Notes: generated by a model from the sequence alone, not told the origin. A stretch of 64,000 bases of DNA from Actinoplanes flavus (GCF_017592555.1 NZ_JAGFNS010000015.1:164358-228357); one strand, 5' to 3'; positions 51,995-61,611 are shown, numbered from the stretch's first letter. Numbers and translations: made by a program.

Positions 51995-53263
51995 TCAACC
52001 CTTGATGTAGGGCTGTCCGTCCGCGGCCGGCGCCCGGACCCGCCCGACCAGACCGGCCACCGCGATCAGCGTCGCCAGGTAGGGCAGCATGTTGAGGAAC
52101 TGGCTGGGCACCGGGCTGTCGATCGCGCTCAGGTAGGTCGCCAGCTTCTGCGCGAAGCCGAAGAACAGCGCCGCCCCGAACGCCCCGAACGGGGTGAACC
52201 GGCCGAAGATCAGCGCGGCCAGGGCGATGAAGCCCGCGCCGGCCGTCATGTTCTTCGTGAAGCTGCCGGTCGCCACGAGCGTGAAGTACGCCCCGCCGAT
52301 GCCCGCCACCACGCCGCCGAGCAGCACGTTCAGGTAGCGCAGGCCGCGCACCCGGATGCCCACCGTGTCGGCCGCGGTCGGGTGCTCGCCGACCGCCCGG
52401 GTACGCAGGCCCCAGCGGGTCCGGTTGAGCCCGAAGTGAATCACCACGACCAGCACGAGCGCGACCCAGACCAGCAGGTTCGCCTCGAAGAGCACCGGCC
52501 CGACGACCGGGATGTCGGCCAGGCCCGGGATCCGCCACTCCGGCATCTGCGGCGGCTGGTTGTAGGTCTGCGCGTTGGGCTGCATCAGCCGCTCGTAGAG
52601 GAAGCCGGTGATGCCGAGCGCGAAGAGGTTCAGCACGATGCCGACGACCACCTGGTCCACCAGGTAGCGGATCGCCATGACGGCCAGGATGGCCGCGATG
52701 ATCACGCCGCCGACGGCCGCGCTGAGCAGGCCCGCCCAGACGCTGCCGGCCATCGTGCCGACCAGGGCGCCGGCGAAGGCGCCCATCAGGAACTGGCCCT
52801 CGATCGCCACGTTGACCACACCGGTCCGCTCACCCAGCACGCCGGCCAGGGCGCCCAGGATGAGCGGCAGCGCCAGCTCCAGGGTGCCGTCGGTGGTGTC
52901 CACCAGCGGCATGAACTCGCCCGCCACCTGCCAGCAGAGGAAGGACAGCAGGAAGGACAGGATGCCGGCCACCAGGAACACGTTGGACCAGCGCTTGAGC
53001 AGGCCGGCGAAGAGCACCCCGCCGGCCGCCACGGTGAGCAGCCCGAACAGCACCGCGCCGAACTGGCCGTTGATGGAGAGCGCGGCGCCCGCGGCGTCCT
53101 CGCTCAGGGTGAAGCGGGCGTCCTCGCTCGGCGCGAGCGAGCCGAACACCACGGCGGCCAGGCCGCCGATCAGGATCAGGGCCAGGCCCAGGTGGCGCTG
53201 CCGGGTCCAGAACGGCTCCGGCGCGGCGACCTCGGCCATCTCCTCCACAGTCGTGGTCGACAT
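51995..53263 (-). CDS. Nucleoside ABC transporter permease (NupQ/YufQ type)
   Basis: The 422-residue integral membrane protein has about nine helices and the BPD_transp_2 core, with LGERTGVVNVAIEGQFLMGAF and FIALAALIFGRFTPFGAFGAALFFG. It pairs with the other permease to form the pore of a BMP-type nucleoside importer. It has an extra N-terminal hydrophobic region (about 27-125) compared with shorter relatives. Four bases separate it from the upstream permease gene. Confidence 0.9.
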   Translation of the reverse strand: MSTTTVEEMAEVAAPEPFWTRQRHLGLALILIGGLAAVVFGSLAPSEDARFTLSEDAAGAALSINGQFGAVLFGLLTVAAGGVLFAGLLKRWSNVFLVAGILSFLLSFLCWQVAGEFMPLVDTTDGTLELALPLILGALAGVLGERTGVVNVAIEGQFLMGAFAGALVGTMAGSVWAGLLSAAVGGVIIAAILAVMAIRYLVDQVVVGIVLNLFALGITGFLYERLMQPNAQTYNQPPQMPEWRIPGLADIPVVGPVLFEANLLVWVALVLVVVIHFGLNRTRWGLRTRAVGEHPTAADTVGIRVRGLRYLNVLLGGVVAGIGGAYFTLVATGSFTKNMTAGAGFIALAALIFGRFTPFGAFGAALFFGFAQKLATYLSAIDSPVPSQFLNMLPYLATLIAVAGLVGRVRAPAADGQPYIKG

Positions 53264-53267
53264 GTCC

Positions 53268-54455
53268 TCAGCCCTTCGCCAGCGAGGCGCCGAGCCCGGT
53301 GGCCCGGGAGGCGCGCAGTCGGAAGATCGCCTTCACCAGGGCGGGGGCGGCGATGAACAGGACGATGAGCGCCTGCAACACGGTGACCAGCTCCAGCGAG
53401 ATGCCGGAGAAGGACTGCATCCGGTTTCCGCCGGCCCGCAGCGCGCCGAACAGCAGCGCGGCGAACAGGGTGCCCCAGGGCCGGTTGCGGCCGAGCAGGG
53501 CGACCAGCAGGCCGTCGAAACCGATGTTGCCGGCCACCGACGGGGTCAGCGCGTGCGCGGTGCCCAGGACCTGGGTGGCGCCGCCGAACCCGGCCAGACC
53601 ACCGGCGACCGCCATCAGCAGCACGTACGTCTTGGCGACGCTGATGCCCGCGGTCTTCGCGGCGTGCGGGTTGGCGCCCACCGCCCGGATCTCGAAGCCG
53701 AAGGCCGACTTGTTCAGCAGCCAGGCCACCCCGGCCGTGGTCAGCACGGCCAGGACGATGCCCAGGTGCACCCGGAGGACCCCACCGGGCGACGGCAGCT
53801 GGGCGGACTCGGCGACCGCCTTGCTGATCGCGTCACTGCGGCCCGGGGCCTGGATGCCCTGCTGGATGACCAGCCAGGCCAGGAAGAGGCCGGCCGTGTA
53901 GTTGAGCATGATCGTGGTGATCACCTCGTGCGCCCCGGTACGCGCCTTGAGCAGGCCGGGGATGAAGCCCCACAGCGCCCCGCCGAGGACGCCGGCGACC
54001 ACCGCGACGATCAGGTTGAGCACGATCGGCAGGCCGAAGGTGAAGCCGGCGATCCCGGCCGCGATGCAGCCGAGCACCGCCTGGCCCTGCGCGCCGATGT
54101 TGAACAGGCCGCCCCGGAACGCGAGCGCCACCGAGAGGCCGGTGAAGACCAGCGGCGCGGCGTAGGTGAGCGTCTCCGAGATCGGGGCGAACGCCTGCTG
54201 CCAGGTGGCCTCTCCGGAGAACCAGGCGGAGAACACCGCGGGGTCGCCGATCGCGCCCTTGAGCAGGTCCGCGTAGGCCGTGCTGACCAGCAGCCAGCTC
54301 GCCGAGACGGCGTCGCTCGGGCGGGCCGTGAAGTAGGCGAACTTCGCCAGGACGGTGGAGTCCGAGATGATGATCAGGACCGCGCCGATGACCACGGCCA
54401 TGATCATCGACAGGGCCGTGAGCGTGAAGTTGTTCGCCGACCAGAACCTCTTCAC
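53268..54455 (-). CDS. Nucleoside ABC transporter permease (NupP/YufP type)
   Basis: The 395-residue membrane protein has about eight to ten helices with FRGGLFNIGAQGQAVLGCIAAG, a cytoplasmic EAA-like loop (GLLKARTGAHEVITTIMLNY) and GNIGFDGLLVALLGRN. It is the second pore subunit of the importer. Its start overlaps the ATPase stop by 4 bases. Confidence 0.9.
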   Translation of the reverse strand: MKRFWSANNFTLTALSMIMAVVIGAVLIIISDSTVLAKFAYFTARPSDAVSASWLLVSTAYADLLKGAIGDPAVFSAWFSGEATWQQAFAPISETLTYAAPLVFTGLSVALAFRGGLFNIGAQGQAVLGCIAAGIAGFTFGLPIVLNLIVAVVAGVLGGALWGFIPGLLKARTGAHEVITTIMLNYTAGLFLAWLVIQQGIQAPGRSDAISKAVAESAQLPSPGGVLRVHLGIVLAVLTTAGVAWLLNKSAFGFEIRAVGANPHAAKTAGISVAKTYVLLMAVAGGLAGFGGATQVLGTAHALTPSVAGNIGFDGLLVALLGRNRPWGTLFAALLFGALRAGGNRMQSFSGISLELVTVLQALIVLFIAAPALVKAIFRLRASRATGLGASLAKG

Positions 54456-56044
54456 TTCGCCCCCTCCGGCGTGTCGCCGGTGATGCCGGCCATGAGCAGA
54501 CCGATCTCCTCGCGTGGTGTGTCCGGCGAGACGATGGCCAGGATGCGGCCGCGGTACATCACCGCGATCCGGTCCGCGAGGCCGACCACCTCGTCCAGCT
54601 CACTCGAGACCACCAGCACCGCGGTGCCCTGGTCGCGTTCGTGGATGATCCGGCTGTGGATGAACTCGATCGAGCCGACGTCCACACCACGGGTGGGCTG
54701 CGACGCGATGAACAGGCGCAGCGGGCGGGACATCTCCCGGGCCACCACGACCTTCTGCTGGTTGCCACCGGACAGGGCGCCGACCAGGCTCGCCGGTGAC
54801 TGGCACCGGATGTCGAACTGCTCGACGCGGTGCCTGGCGTTGCTCGCCACGGCGCCGCCGTCGATCCGGAAGGCGTTGCCGAACGGGGCCCGGTCGTACA
54901 TGTCGAGGATCAGGTTCTCCTCGACGGAGAACTCCTTGACCACCCCGTCGTGGCTGCGGTCCTCGGGGACGTAGCCGACACCGGAGCGCAGGATCCGCTT
55001 GGTGCTCCGGCCGACCAGGTCCTCGTTCTCCAGGTGGATCGCGCCGGCCCGCACGTCGCGCAGGCCCATCACGGCCTCGACCAGCTCGGTCTGACCGTTG
55101 CCCTGGACGCCCGCGATACCGAGCACCTCGCCGGCCCGGACCTCCAGGTCGACCCCGTCGACGGCGCGCACGCCACGGTCGTCGTCGACCACCAGGCCGG
55201 AGATCTTGAGGATGCTGTCGCCCGGTTCGGCGGGCGACTTCTCCACCTCGAGGTTCACGGCGCGGCCGACCATCAGGGCGGCCAGCTCCTCCTCGCTGGT
55301 GTCCGGGGAGGCGGTCCCGACGACCTGGCCGCGCCGGATCACGGTGATCCGGTCGGCGATCGCCTTGACCTCTTTGAGCTTGTGGGTGATGAAGACGATG
55401 GACTTGCCCATGGCGGTGAGCGAGCGCATCACCGTGAGCAGTTCCTCGGTCTCCTGCGGGGTGAGCACCGCGGTCGGCTCGTCCAGGATGAGCAGGTCGA
55501 CCTCGCGGGTCAGCGCCTTGACGATCTCGACCCGCTGCTGGGCGCCGACCGGCAGGTCCTCGATCAGCGCGTCCGGGTCGACCGGCAGGCCGTACCTCTC
55601 GGAGGTCTCGATGACGTCCCGGCGGGACCGGCGGCGGTCCAGCCAGCCGAGCGGGCCGCCGCGCACCTCCTCCGCGCCGAGCGCGATGTTCTCCGCCACG
55701 GTGAAGACCGGTACGAGCATGAAGTGCTGGTGCACCATGCCGATGCCGGCCGCGATGGCGTCTCGCGGGCTCTTGAAGACGCGGGGCTCGTCGTCGACGA
55801 CGATCTGCCCCTCGTCCGGCTGGAGCAGGCCGTACAGCTGGTTCATCAGCGTCGACTTGCCCGCGCCGTTCTCCCCCAGCAGGGCGTGTACCTCGCCGGG
55901 TTCGACGGTGATGTCGATGTGGTCGTTGGCCACCAGGTCGCCGAAGCGCTTGGTGATGCCGCGCAGTTCCAGTTTCAGCGGAATCTCCCGGGTTTCGGTG
56001 ACTGATCCTGGTGGATGGTGGAATGCGAGCCGCCGCTCGGTCAC
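54452..56044 (-). CDS. Nucleoside ABC transporter ATP-binding protein with two ABC domains
   Basis: The 530-residue protein has two nucleotide-binding domains. The first (about 25-265) has GENGAGKST, LPVGAQQRVEIVKAL and LLILDEPTAVLTP. The second (about 280-525) has a degenerate Walker A, GVQGNGQTELV, signature LSGGNQQKVVVAREMSR and a Walker B with Ser-Gln instead of Asp-Glu (FIASQPTRGVDVG), as usual in sugar/nucleoside importers. GTG at 56044 is the only standard start, but it lies within a perfect hairpin (56038-56062). CTG at 55978 (giving MKLELRG, like family members) has GGGAG 6 bases upstream and may be the true start. Confidence 0.9.
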   Translation of the reverse strand: MTERRLAFHHPPGSVTETREIPLKLELRGITKRFGDLVANDHIDITVEPGEVHALLGENGAGKSTLMNQLYGLLQPDEGQIVVDDEPRVFKSPRDAIAAGIGMVHQHFMLVPVFTVAENIALGAEEVRGGPLGWLDRRRSRRDVIETSERYGLPVDPDALIEDLPVGAQQRVEIVKALTREVDLLILDEPTAVLTPQETEELLTVMRSLTAMGKSIVFITHKLKEVKAIADRITVIRRGQVVGTASPDTSEEELAALMVGRAVNLEVEKSPAEPGDSILKISGLVVDDDRGVRAVDGVDLEVRAGEVLGIAGVQGNGQTELVEAVMGLRDVRAGAIHLENEDLVGRSTKRILRSGVGYVPEDRSHDGVVKEFSVEENLILDMYDRAPFGNAFRIDGGAVASNARHRVEQFDIRCQSPASLVGALSGGNQQKVVVAREMSRPLRLFIASQPTRGVDVGSIEFIHSRIIHERDQGTAVLVVSSELDEVVGLADRIAVMYRGRILAIVSPDTPREEIGLLMAGITGDTPEGAK

Positions 56045-56062
56045 GGGTGGTGCCCGTGACCG
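56038..56062 (-). promoter_or_regulatory. Hairpin between the BMP lipoprotein and ATPase genes
   Basis: CGGTCACGGG (56038-56047) and CCCGTGACCG (56053-56062) are perfect complements around a 5-base loop. It lies 30 bases after the lipoprotein stop and covers the annotated ATPase start. It probably stabilises or partly terminates the lipoprotein mRNA, giving more binding protein than transporter. Confidence 0.55.
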
Positions 56063-56091
56063 CGCGGCGGCCGAATGCTACTACTCGAAGG

Positions 56092-57186
56092 TCACTTGGG
56101 CGCGTTGGCCGACTCGACCTTGACGGTTCCGGCGATGATGTCGGCCTTCAGCTTGTCCAGCTCGGCCTTCAGGGCCGGGTCGACCTTGCTGTCGAAGTCG
56201 TGGAACTCGGCCAGCGAGACGCCGTCGTTCTCCAGGGTGCCGAGGTAGCCCGGGCTCGCCGCGAGGGCCTCGCCCTTGGCACCCTTGACGACGGCCTGCT
56301 TCACCGCGTCCTCGATGTTCTTGACCACGGTGCTCAGGAACACGTCGCAGTACTGCGCGGCGCTGGTGCAGCCGTCCTGGTCGACCCAGATGACCGCGAG
56401 CTTGCCGTTGGAGTCCTTGGCGACCTGCGCGGTGCCCAGGCCGGTGCCACCGGCGACCGGCATGATCACGTCAGCACCCTGGCCGACCAGGGTGTCGGCG
56501 ATGCTCTTGCCCTTGCTCTGGTCGATGAAGCTGTCGGCGAAGCTGCCGTTCTGGGCGGCCTTGTCCCAGCCGAGGACCTTGACGTCCTTGCCCTTGGCCT
56601 TGTTGTACTGGGCCACACCGTCGGCGAAGCCGTCCATGAAGATGGTCACCGGCGGGATCTTCATGCCGCCGTAGGTGGCCACCTTGCCCGACTTCGAGTA
56701 GCCCGCGGCCAGGTAGCCGGCGAGGAACGCCGCCTGGTGGGTCGCGAACTGCATCGGGTAGACGTTGGTGTTGCCGCTGGAGCTGTCCACGATGCCGAAC
56801 TGCGACTTCGGGCTGTCCTTGGCCACCTTCGTGGTCACGTCGCCCATCAGGCCGCCGACCGCGAGGATGAAGTTGCAGCCCTGGCTCACGAAGCCACGCA
56901 GGCCCGGCTCGTAGTCGGCCTCGGAGGAGGACGCCACGTACTTCGGGTCGACGTTGGGGGCCTCGGTCTTGGCGGCCTGGAGACCGGCCCACGCCGACGC
57001 GTTGAACGACTTGTCGTCGATACCGCCGAGGTCGGTGACCATGCAGGCCTTGTAGGCGGCTGCCGCGGCCGTGCTGGAGCCGGTCGAGCCGCTCTCCTCC
57101 GGGGCCTCGCCGCAAGCGGCGGCAGCGAGCGTCAGCCCACCTGCCGCGAGAATCGCCACGATCCGCTTCCCACGTACTGGGCGCAA
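56092..57186 (-). CDS. BMP family nucleoside-binding lipoprotein
   Basis: The 364-residue lipoprotein has a signal peptide with lipobox LAAAACG and then the BMP/periplasmic-binding fold. KACMVTDLGGIDDKSFNASAW is followed by EADYEPGLRGFVSQGCNFIL and DVIMPVAGGTGLG. It captures nucleosides outside the membrane for the ABC importer encoded downstream. TTG at 57186 has GGAGGG 5 bases upstream, whereas an in-frame GTG at 57207 would place that site inside the gene. It is first in the operon, ahead of the hairpin. Confidence 0.92.
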   Translation of the reverse strand: MRPVRGKRIVAILAAGGLTLAAAACGEAPEESGSTGSSTAAAAAYKACMVTDLGGIDDKSFNASAWAGLQAAKTEAPNVDPKYVASSSEADYEPGLRGFVSQGCNFILAVGGLMGDVTTKVAKDSPKSQFGIVDSSSGNTNVYPMQFATHQAAFLAGYLAAGYSKSGKVATYGGMKIPPVTIFMDGFADGVAQYNKAKGKDVKVLGWDKAAQNGSFADSFIDQSKGKSIADTLVGQGADVIMPVAGGTGLGTAQVAKDSNGKLAVIWVDQDGCTSAAQYCDVFLSTVVKNIEDAVKQAVVKGAKGEALAASPGYLGTLENDGVSLAEFHDFDSKVDPALKAELDKLKADIIAGTVKVESANAPK

Positions 57187-57387
57187 GACGCCCTCCTTCC
57201 GCTGCACACCGAGGTTCCTGTATCTCGGGTGAATCTCAGGTCGGGAGCGTATCCCCGGGCCCTCACCCCGTCAGGACATCGGTACGGACTGTTGGCGCAC
57301 CGTTATAGCTCCGCAATCACCGCGCCCGTGAGCCGTTCCTTTCGGCTGGATCAGGAGGGAATTGCGCCTCTACCAGGAAACAGGGAG

Positions 57388-57615
57388 TTAATCTGCGGCC
57401 CGCCGCCAGGCCTTGACACCGAGCACGCCCACCCCTGTCCCGATCGCCAGCGAGGCGGCGATCAGCAGCGCGTGCACCCACAGGAACGAGGTCGGCGCGC
57501 CGTCGGCGAACGACCGTTCGTCCTTCCAGATGGCCAGCCCGAAACGCGGCCAGATCAGCCAGGTCCACACGCCGACCGCGACCAGGAACGCCGCCCACCG
57601 CTTGTTGATCACCAC
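57388..57615 (-). CDS. SCO4848 family small membrane protein
   Basis: The 75-residue protein has two transmembrane helices (about 8-23 and 45-67) and the family sequence FLVAVGVWTWLIWPRF followed by NLAIWKDERSF-like AIWKDERSFADGAPT. The family is conserved in actinobacteria near trpS and has no known function. GTG start at 57615. Confidence 0.85.
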   Translation of the reverse strand: MVINKRWAAFLVAVGVWTWLIWPRFGLAIWKDERSFADGAPTSFLWVHALLIAASLAIGTGVGVLGVKAWRRAAD

Positions 57616-57627
57616 GGGACGAGTATC

Positions 57628-57993
57628 TCAACCGGTCAGACGCGCCGCGATCCGCCGCCATCCGGCCAGCACCTCGGCCGGCTCCGGCGGGTCGCCCGGC
57701 TGCTCCCGCGCCAGCTGAGGCGGGAAGTCCTCCTCGTCACGGGTACGCGCGGCCTCGATCTCCGCACGGATCGCGTCCACCCCGTCCAGCGGCAGCAGCG
57801 GCTCGACCACGGCCATCAGATCGTCGTCGGCCACCACGGCACGGGCCAGGGCCAGGGCGTGGGCGTGCTCGTACGGCCCGCAGACCACCGGTTCCCAGTC
57901 CTCCAGGTCGCCGAGCGAACCGATGGTGATGACCCACGGGCGATCGACGATCGGCGAACCGGGCGGCAGGTGCAACGTCACGAGTGTCCCCAC
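57628..57993 (-). CDS. Conserved protein of unknown function
   Basis: The 121-residue acidic protein begins VGTLVTLHLPPGSPIVDRPW. It has VITIGSLGDLEDWEPVVCGPYEHAHALALAR and a C-terminal helix (PAEVLAGWRRIAARLTG). No membrane segment or catalytic motif is recognised. GTG at 57993 is preferred because the upstream extension would run into the neighbouring gene and has poor coding character. It sits seven bases after the YihY gene. Confidence 0.65.
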   Translation of the reverse strand: MGTLVTLHLPPGSPIVDRPWVITIGSLGDLEDWEPVVCGPYEHAHALALARAVVADDDLMAVVEPLLPLDGVDAIRAEIEAARTRDEEDFPPQLAREQPGDPPEPAEVLAGWRRIAARLTG

Positions 57994-58000
57994 CGGCCCA

Positions 58001-58921
58001 TCATCGCGGGCGGGAGTGGCGAATCCAGGTGTTTTGCCCCACCGGGGCAGTCTTGTCGTCAGCCGACAGATCGACCACCCGGCCGTGCGGGCTGGTCGCC
58101 GCCCAGGCCGCCCCGAAGAGCAGCAGCTGGTTGAAGACATAGAGGTAGACCAGCGCGCCGACGGCCGAGCCGACCAGGCCGTACGCCGGATTGCGCTCGA
58201 CCAGGGCGACGAACGACTTGCCCACCGTGTTGAGCAGCATGATCCCGATGCCGACCTGGAGCACCGGCGGCGTCATCCGGCGGGCGGTCATCCGCAGCCG
58301 GGGCACCGCGGCCAGCAGCGCCGCCGCCAGCAGCATGTTGACCGCCAGGGTGAGGGCCCAGCTGACGATCGACAGCAGGGTGGTGAAACCGTCGCCGGCC
58401 AGCCAGTGCAGCAGCCGCTCCAGCCCGTACACGGCGAGTTGGGAGAGGGCCAGCAACAGCAGCATGCCGATCAGCACGAGCAGGTCGACGACCTGGCGTA
58501 CGCCGATGTAGCCGGGCTGCTCGCGCAACTGCCAGATGAGCCGCTGCGAGGACCGGATCGACTCGACCCAGCCGATGCCGGTGAAGGTCAGGCCGACCAG
58601 GCCCACGATGCCGACCGTCTTCTTGCTCTCCAGGATCGCCTGCACGTCGAGGAAGGGCAGGTTGTTGGCGAGGAAGTCGCGCATCAGGTCGAGCAGCTCA
58701 CCGTTGTTGGTGAGCAGGAAGCCGAAGACCGAGTACCCGATCAGCAGCAGGGCGAAGACCGCGAAGAACCCGTAGTAGGCGATCGCCGCGGCCAGCCGGC
58801 CACCCTGGACGCTCTCATAGCGCAGGATGGCCCGGCACAGATGATCGAAGTACGGCGATCGGTACCGCACCGCGGTGATCCGGGCCGTGGTCGCGTCGTA
58901 GGCCCGGTCGATCGGATTCAC
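58001..58921 (-). CDS. YihY/BrkB family membrane protein
   Basis: The 306-residue protein has six predicted helices and the family pattern GGRLAAAIAYYGFFAVFALLL near the start. FLANNLPF and a late YLYVFNQLLLFGAAWAA follow. YihY/BrkB proteins are inner-membrane proteins of uncertain function, earlier misnamed ribonuclease BN. It is the third gene of the trpS-led minus-strand cluster. Confidence 0.88.
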   Translation of the reverse strand: MNPIDRAYDATTARITAVRYRSPYFDHLCRAILRYESVQGGRLAAAIAYYGFFAVFALLLIGYSVFGFLLTNNGELLDLMRDFLANNLPFLDVQAILESKKTVGIVGLVGLTFTGIGWVESIRSSQRLIWQLREQPGYIGVRQVVDLLVLIGMLLLLALSQLAVYGLERLLHWLAGDGFTTLLSIVSWALTLAVNMLLAAALLAAVPRLRMTARRMTPPVLQVGIGIMLLNTVGKSFVALVERNPAYGLVGSAVGALVYLYVFNQLLLFGAAWAATSPHGRVVDLSADDKTAPVGQNTWIRHSRPR

Positions 58922-58942
58922 CGGCAGACCGTAACCGACCGG

Positions 58943-59473
58943 TCAACGTCCGAGCGGGAAGTCTCGCCGGGGCCGCCACGGGCCCTCGCCGCCGTGCGAG
59001 AAGAGCGTGAACGAGGCGACCTCGAACCGGGCCGAGAAGCCGGCCAGGTCCTCGAACACCGCGTCCAGCGCATCGGCCGGCACGTCCTGCGCCACGGTGA
59101 CGTGCGGGTGGTACGGGAACCGGGTGTCCCGTCGCACGTCCTCCGACCGGGTGATCGCCTCGGCCAGCAACTCGCACTCGCTGATGCCCTGCGCCAGCGC
59201 CACGAACACCACGTCGGTGACCGGCCGGAACGTGCCGGTCCCGCGCAGGTGGACGGTGAACGCCGGCTGCGCCGAGGCGATCTCCTCCAGGTGCTTCTCG
59301 ATCGCCGGCAGCGCGTCGGCGGCCACCTCGGTGGGCCCGAGGAGGGTGACGTGCGCCGGCGTCCAGGCGGCCTGCGGGTCGCCGGCCTCGGCACGCCGGC
59401 GGGTCAGCGCCGAACCCCAGGGTTCGGGGATGTCGATGGCGACACCGATGCGGGTGATGGCCGGGTCGGACAC
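58943..59473 (-). CDS. 2'-5' RNA ligase family protein (2H phosphoesterase)
   Basis: The 176-residue protein carries two H-x-T motifs, AHVTLLGP (about 41) and PHVTVAQD (about 121), which form the active site of 2H phosphoesterases. Members cleave or join 2'-5' or cyclic phosphodiester bonds in RNA. The physiological substrate in actinobacteria is unknown. It lies 4 bases after the trpS stop. Confidence 0.88.
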   Translation of the reverse strand: MSDPAITRIGVAIDIPEPWGSALTRRRAEAGDPQAAWTPAHVTLLGPTEVAADALPAIEKHLEEIASAQPAFTVHLRGTGTFRPVTDVVFVALAQGISECELLAEAITRSEDVRRDTRFPYHPHVTVAQDVPADALDAVFEDLAGFSARFEVASFTLFSHGGEGPWRPRRDFPLGR

Positions 59474-59477
59474 CGGG

Positions 59478-60503
59478 TCAGGCCCCGCGCACGGGGCTGA
59501 GGAAACCCACGTTCCGGTACGCCGTGGCGAGCGTGGCGGCGGACACCGCCCGTGCCTTCTCCGCCCCGACCGCCAGGACCTTGTCGAGCTGGGCCGGGTC
59601 GTCGAGGTAGAGCCGGGTGCGCTCCTGGATCGGCTTGACGAACGCGACCAGCACCTCGGCGAGGTCCTTCTTGAGGTCGCCGTAGCCGCGTCCCTCGTAC
59701 GCCTCCAGCAGCTCGTCGATCGCCCGGTTGGTGAGGGCCGCGTAGATGGTCAGCAGGTTGCTGATGCCGGGCTTGTTCACCTCGTCGTACAGGATCTCCC
59801 GCCCGGTGTCGGTGACCGCCGACTTGATCTTCTTGGCCGAGCGGGCCGGGTCCTCCAGCAGCTCGATGAGACCGTTCGGCGAGGAGGCCGACTTCGACAT
59901 CTTGATCGTCGGGTCCTGGAGGTCGGTGATCTTCGCGGTGTCCTTCACGATGTACGCCGAGGGCACGTTGAACGTCTTGCCGAACCGGGTGTTGAAGCGC
60001 TGCGCCAGGTCGCGGGTCAGCTCCAGGTGCTGCCGCTGGTCCTCGCCGACCGGCACCTGGTCGGCCTGGTAGAGCAGGATGTCGGCGGCCTGGAGGATCG
60101 GGTAGGTGAACAGCCCGACGGTGGTGCTGTCCTGCCCGGCCTTGGCCGACTTGTCCTTGAACTGGACCATCCGGCCGGCCTCGCCGAACCCGGTGATGCA
60201 GCTCAGCACCCAGCCGAGCTGCGCGTGCTCGGGCACGTGGGACTGCACGAAGAGGGTGCAGCGCTCCGGGTCGAGACCGACCGCGAGCAGCTGAGCGGCG
60301 GAGATCCGGCTACGGTTACGAAGAGTCTCCGGATCGTGGCCCATGGTGATCGCGTGCAGGTCGACGACACAGTAGAAGGCGTCGTGCGTGTCCTGCATCG
60401 ACACCCAGTTGCGCACCGCGCCCAGGTAGTTGCCGAGATGGAAGGAATCGGCGGTCGGCTGAATGCCGGAAAGCACACGCGGGCGGCGGGCAACGTCGGA
60501 CAT
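59478..60503 (-). CDS. trpS: Tryptophanyl-tRNA synthetase
   Basis: The 341-residue class I synthetase has LSGIQPTADSFHLGNYLGA (HIGH-type), DLHAITMGHDPE, DQVPVGEDQRQHLELTRDL and KMSKSASSPNG (KMSKS). It charges tRNA-Trp. ATG at 60503 is preferred. CACAAT lies 7 bases upstream, like the leaderless sites elsewhere, and ATG at 60512 is a close alternative. It leads the cluster of RNA ligase, YihY, unknown and SCO4848 genes. Confidence 0.95.
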   Translation of the reverse strand: MSDVARRPRVLSGIQPTADSFHLGNYLGAVRNWVSMQDTHDAFYCVVDLHAITMGHDPETLRNRSRISAAQLLAVGLDPERCTLFVQSHVPEHAQLGWVLSCITGFGEAGRMVQFKDKSAKAGQDSTTVGLFTYPILQAADILLYQADQVPVGEDQRQHLELTRDLAQRFNTRFGKTFNVPSAYIVKDTAKITDLQDPTIKMSKSASSPNGLIELLEDPARSAKKIKSAVTDTGREILYDEVNKPGISNLLTIYAALTNRAIDELLEAYEGRGYGDLKKDLAEVLVAFVKPIQERTRLYLDDPAQLDKVLAVGAEKARAVSAATLATAYRNVGFLSPVRGA

Positions 60504-60636
60504 GGCCGCCATTGTGTCAGCACCGGGCCTCGAACCGCGAATCCTCTCACCGGGTGGCACCGATGTTCGAACCTGTTGACCTATGAGCGATTCTGGGGAA
60601 TTCTATGATCGTCTGACTACGGAAAGGGCCTGAGTC

Positions 60637-61611
60637 GTGAAATTGCTCGTCACCGGAGGCGCCGGATACGTGGGCAGTGTGACCAGCAGGCTACTGCTGG
60701 ACGCGGGCCACGAGGTCGTCGTGCTGGACAGTCTGCGGACCGGTTTCCGGCAGGCGGTCGCCCCCGACGCCACCTTCGTGGAGGCGGACATCGCCGACGC
60801 CGCCCGGGTGCTCACCCCGGACGCCGGCTTCGACGCCGTCCTGCACTTCGCCGGCCTGATCGCGGCCGGTGAGTCGATGGCCAAGCCGGAGCTGTACTGG
60901 CACGAGAACATGGTGAAGTCGCTGGCCCTGCTGGACGCGGTGCGCGCCGCACGGGTGCCGCGGTTCATCTTCTCGTCCACCGCGGCGGTCTACGGCAACC
61001 CGGTCGAGCTGCCCATCACCGAGTCCGCGATCAAGGCGCCGACCAGCACGTACGGCTCCACCAAACTGGCCTTCGACCTGGCGCTGACCTCGGAGACGTT
61101 CGCGCACGGCCTGGCCGCCGTGTCGCTGCGCTACTTCAACGTGGCGGGGGCGTACATCAGCGACGGCCACGAGATCGGCGAACGGCACGACCCGGAGACC
61201 CACCTCATCCCGATCACCCTTCAGGTGGCCGCCGGGAAGCGCGAGAAGCTCCAGCTGTTCGGCGACGACTACCCCACCGCCGACGGGACGTGCGTGCGCG
61301 ACTACATCCACGTCGAGGACCTGGCCCGGGCCCACCTGCTGGCGCTGGACGCGACGGTCGCCGGCGAGCACCGGATCTACAACCTGGGCAACGGCAACGG
61401 GTTCTCCAACCGGCAGGTCGTCGAGGCGGCCCGCGAGGTCACCGGTGCGGCCATCCCGGTCGAGATCGCCCCGCGGCGCGACGGCGATCCGGCCACCCTG
61501 GTCGCCTCCTCGGCCCGGGCCCGCGACGAACTGGGCTGGACGCCGCGCAAGAACACCCTGGCCGACATGATCGGCGACGCCTGGACCTTCTACCGGAAGC
61601 ACGTGGCATGA
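60637..61611 (+). CDS. galE: UDP-glucose 4-epimerase (second copy)
   Basis: The 324-residue epimerase has LVTGGAGYVGS, FSSTAAVYGNP, the catalytic YGSTK (Tyr/Lys), SLRYFNVAGAY and RDYIHVEDLA. It forms an operon with galK, overlapping its ATG by 4 bases, so it belongs to galactose use. galT is not present next to it. A TATGAT hexamer is at 60604-60609, and GAAAGGG lies before the GTG. Confidence 0.93.
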   Translation: MKLLVTGGAGYVGSVTSRLLLDAGHEVVVLDSLRTGFRQAVAPDATFVEADIADAARVLTPDAGFDAVLHFAGLIAAGESMAKPELYWHENMVKSLALLDAVRAARVPRFIFSSTAAVYGNPVELPITESAIKAPTSTYGSTKLAFDLALTSETFAHGLAAVSLRYFNVAGAYISDGHEIGERHDPETHLIPITLQVAAGKREKLQLFGDDYPTADGTCVRDYIHVEDLARAHLLALDATVAGEHRIYNLGNGNGFSNRQVVEAAREVTGAAIPVEIAPRRDGDPATLVASSARARDELGWTPRKNTLADMIGDAWTFYRKHVA

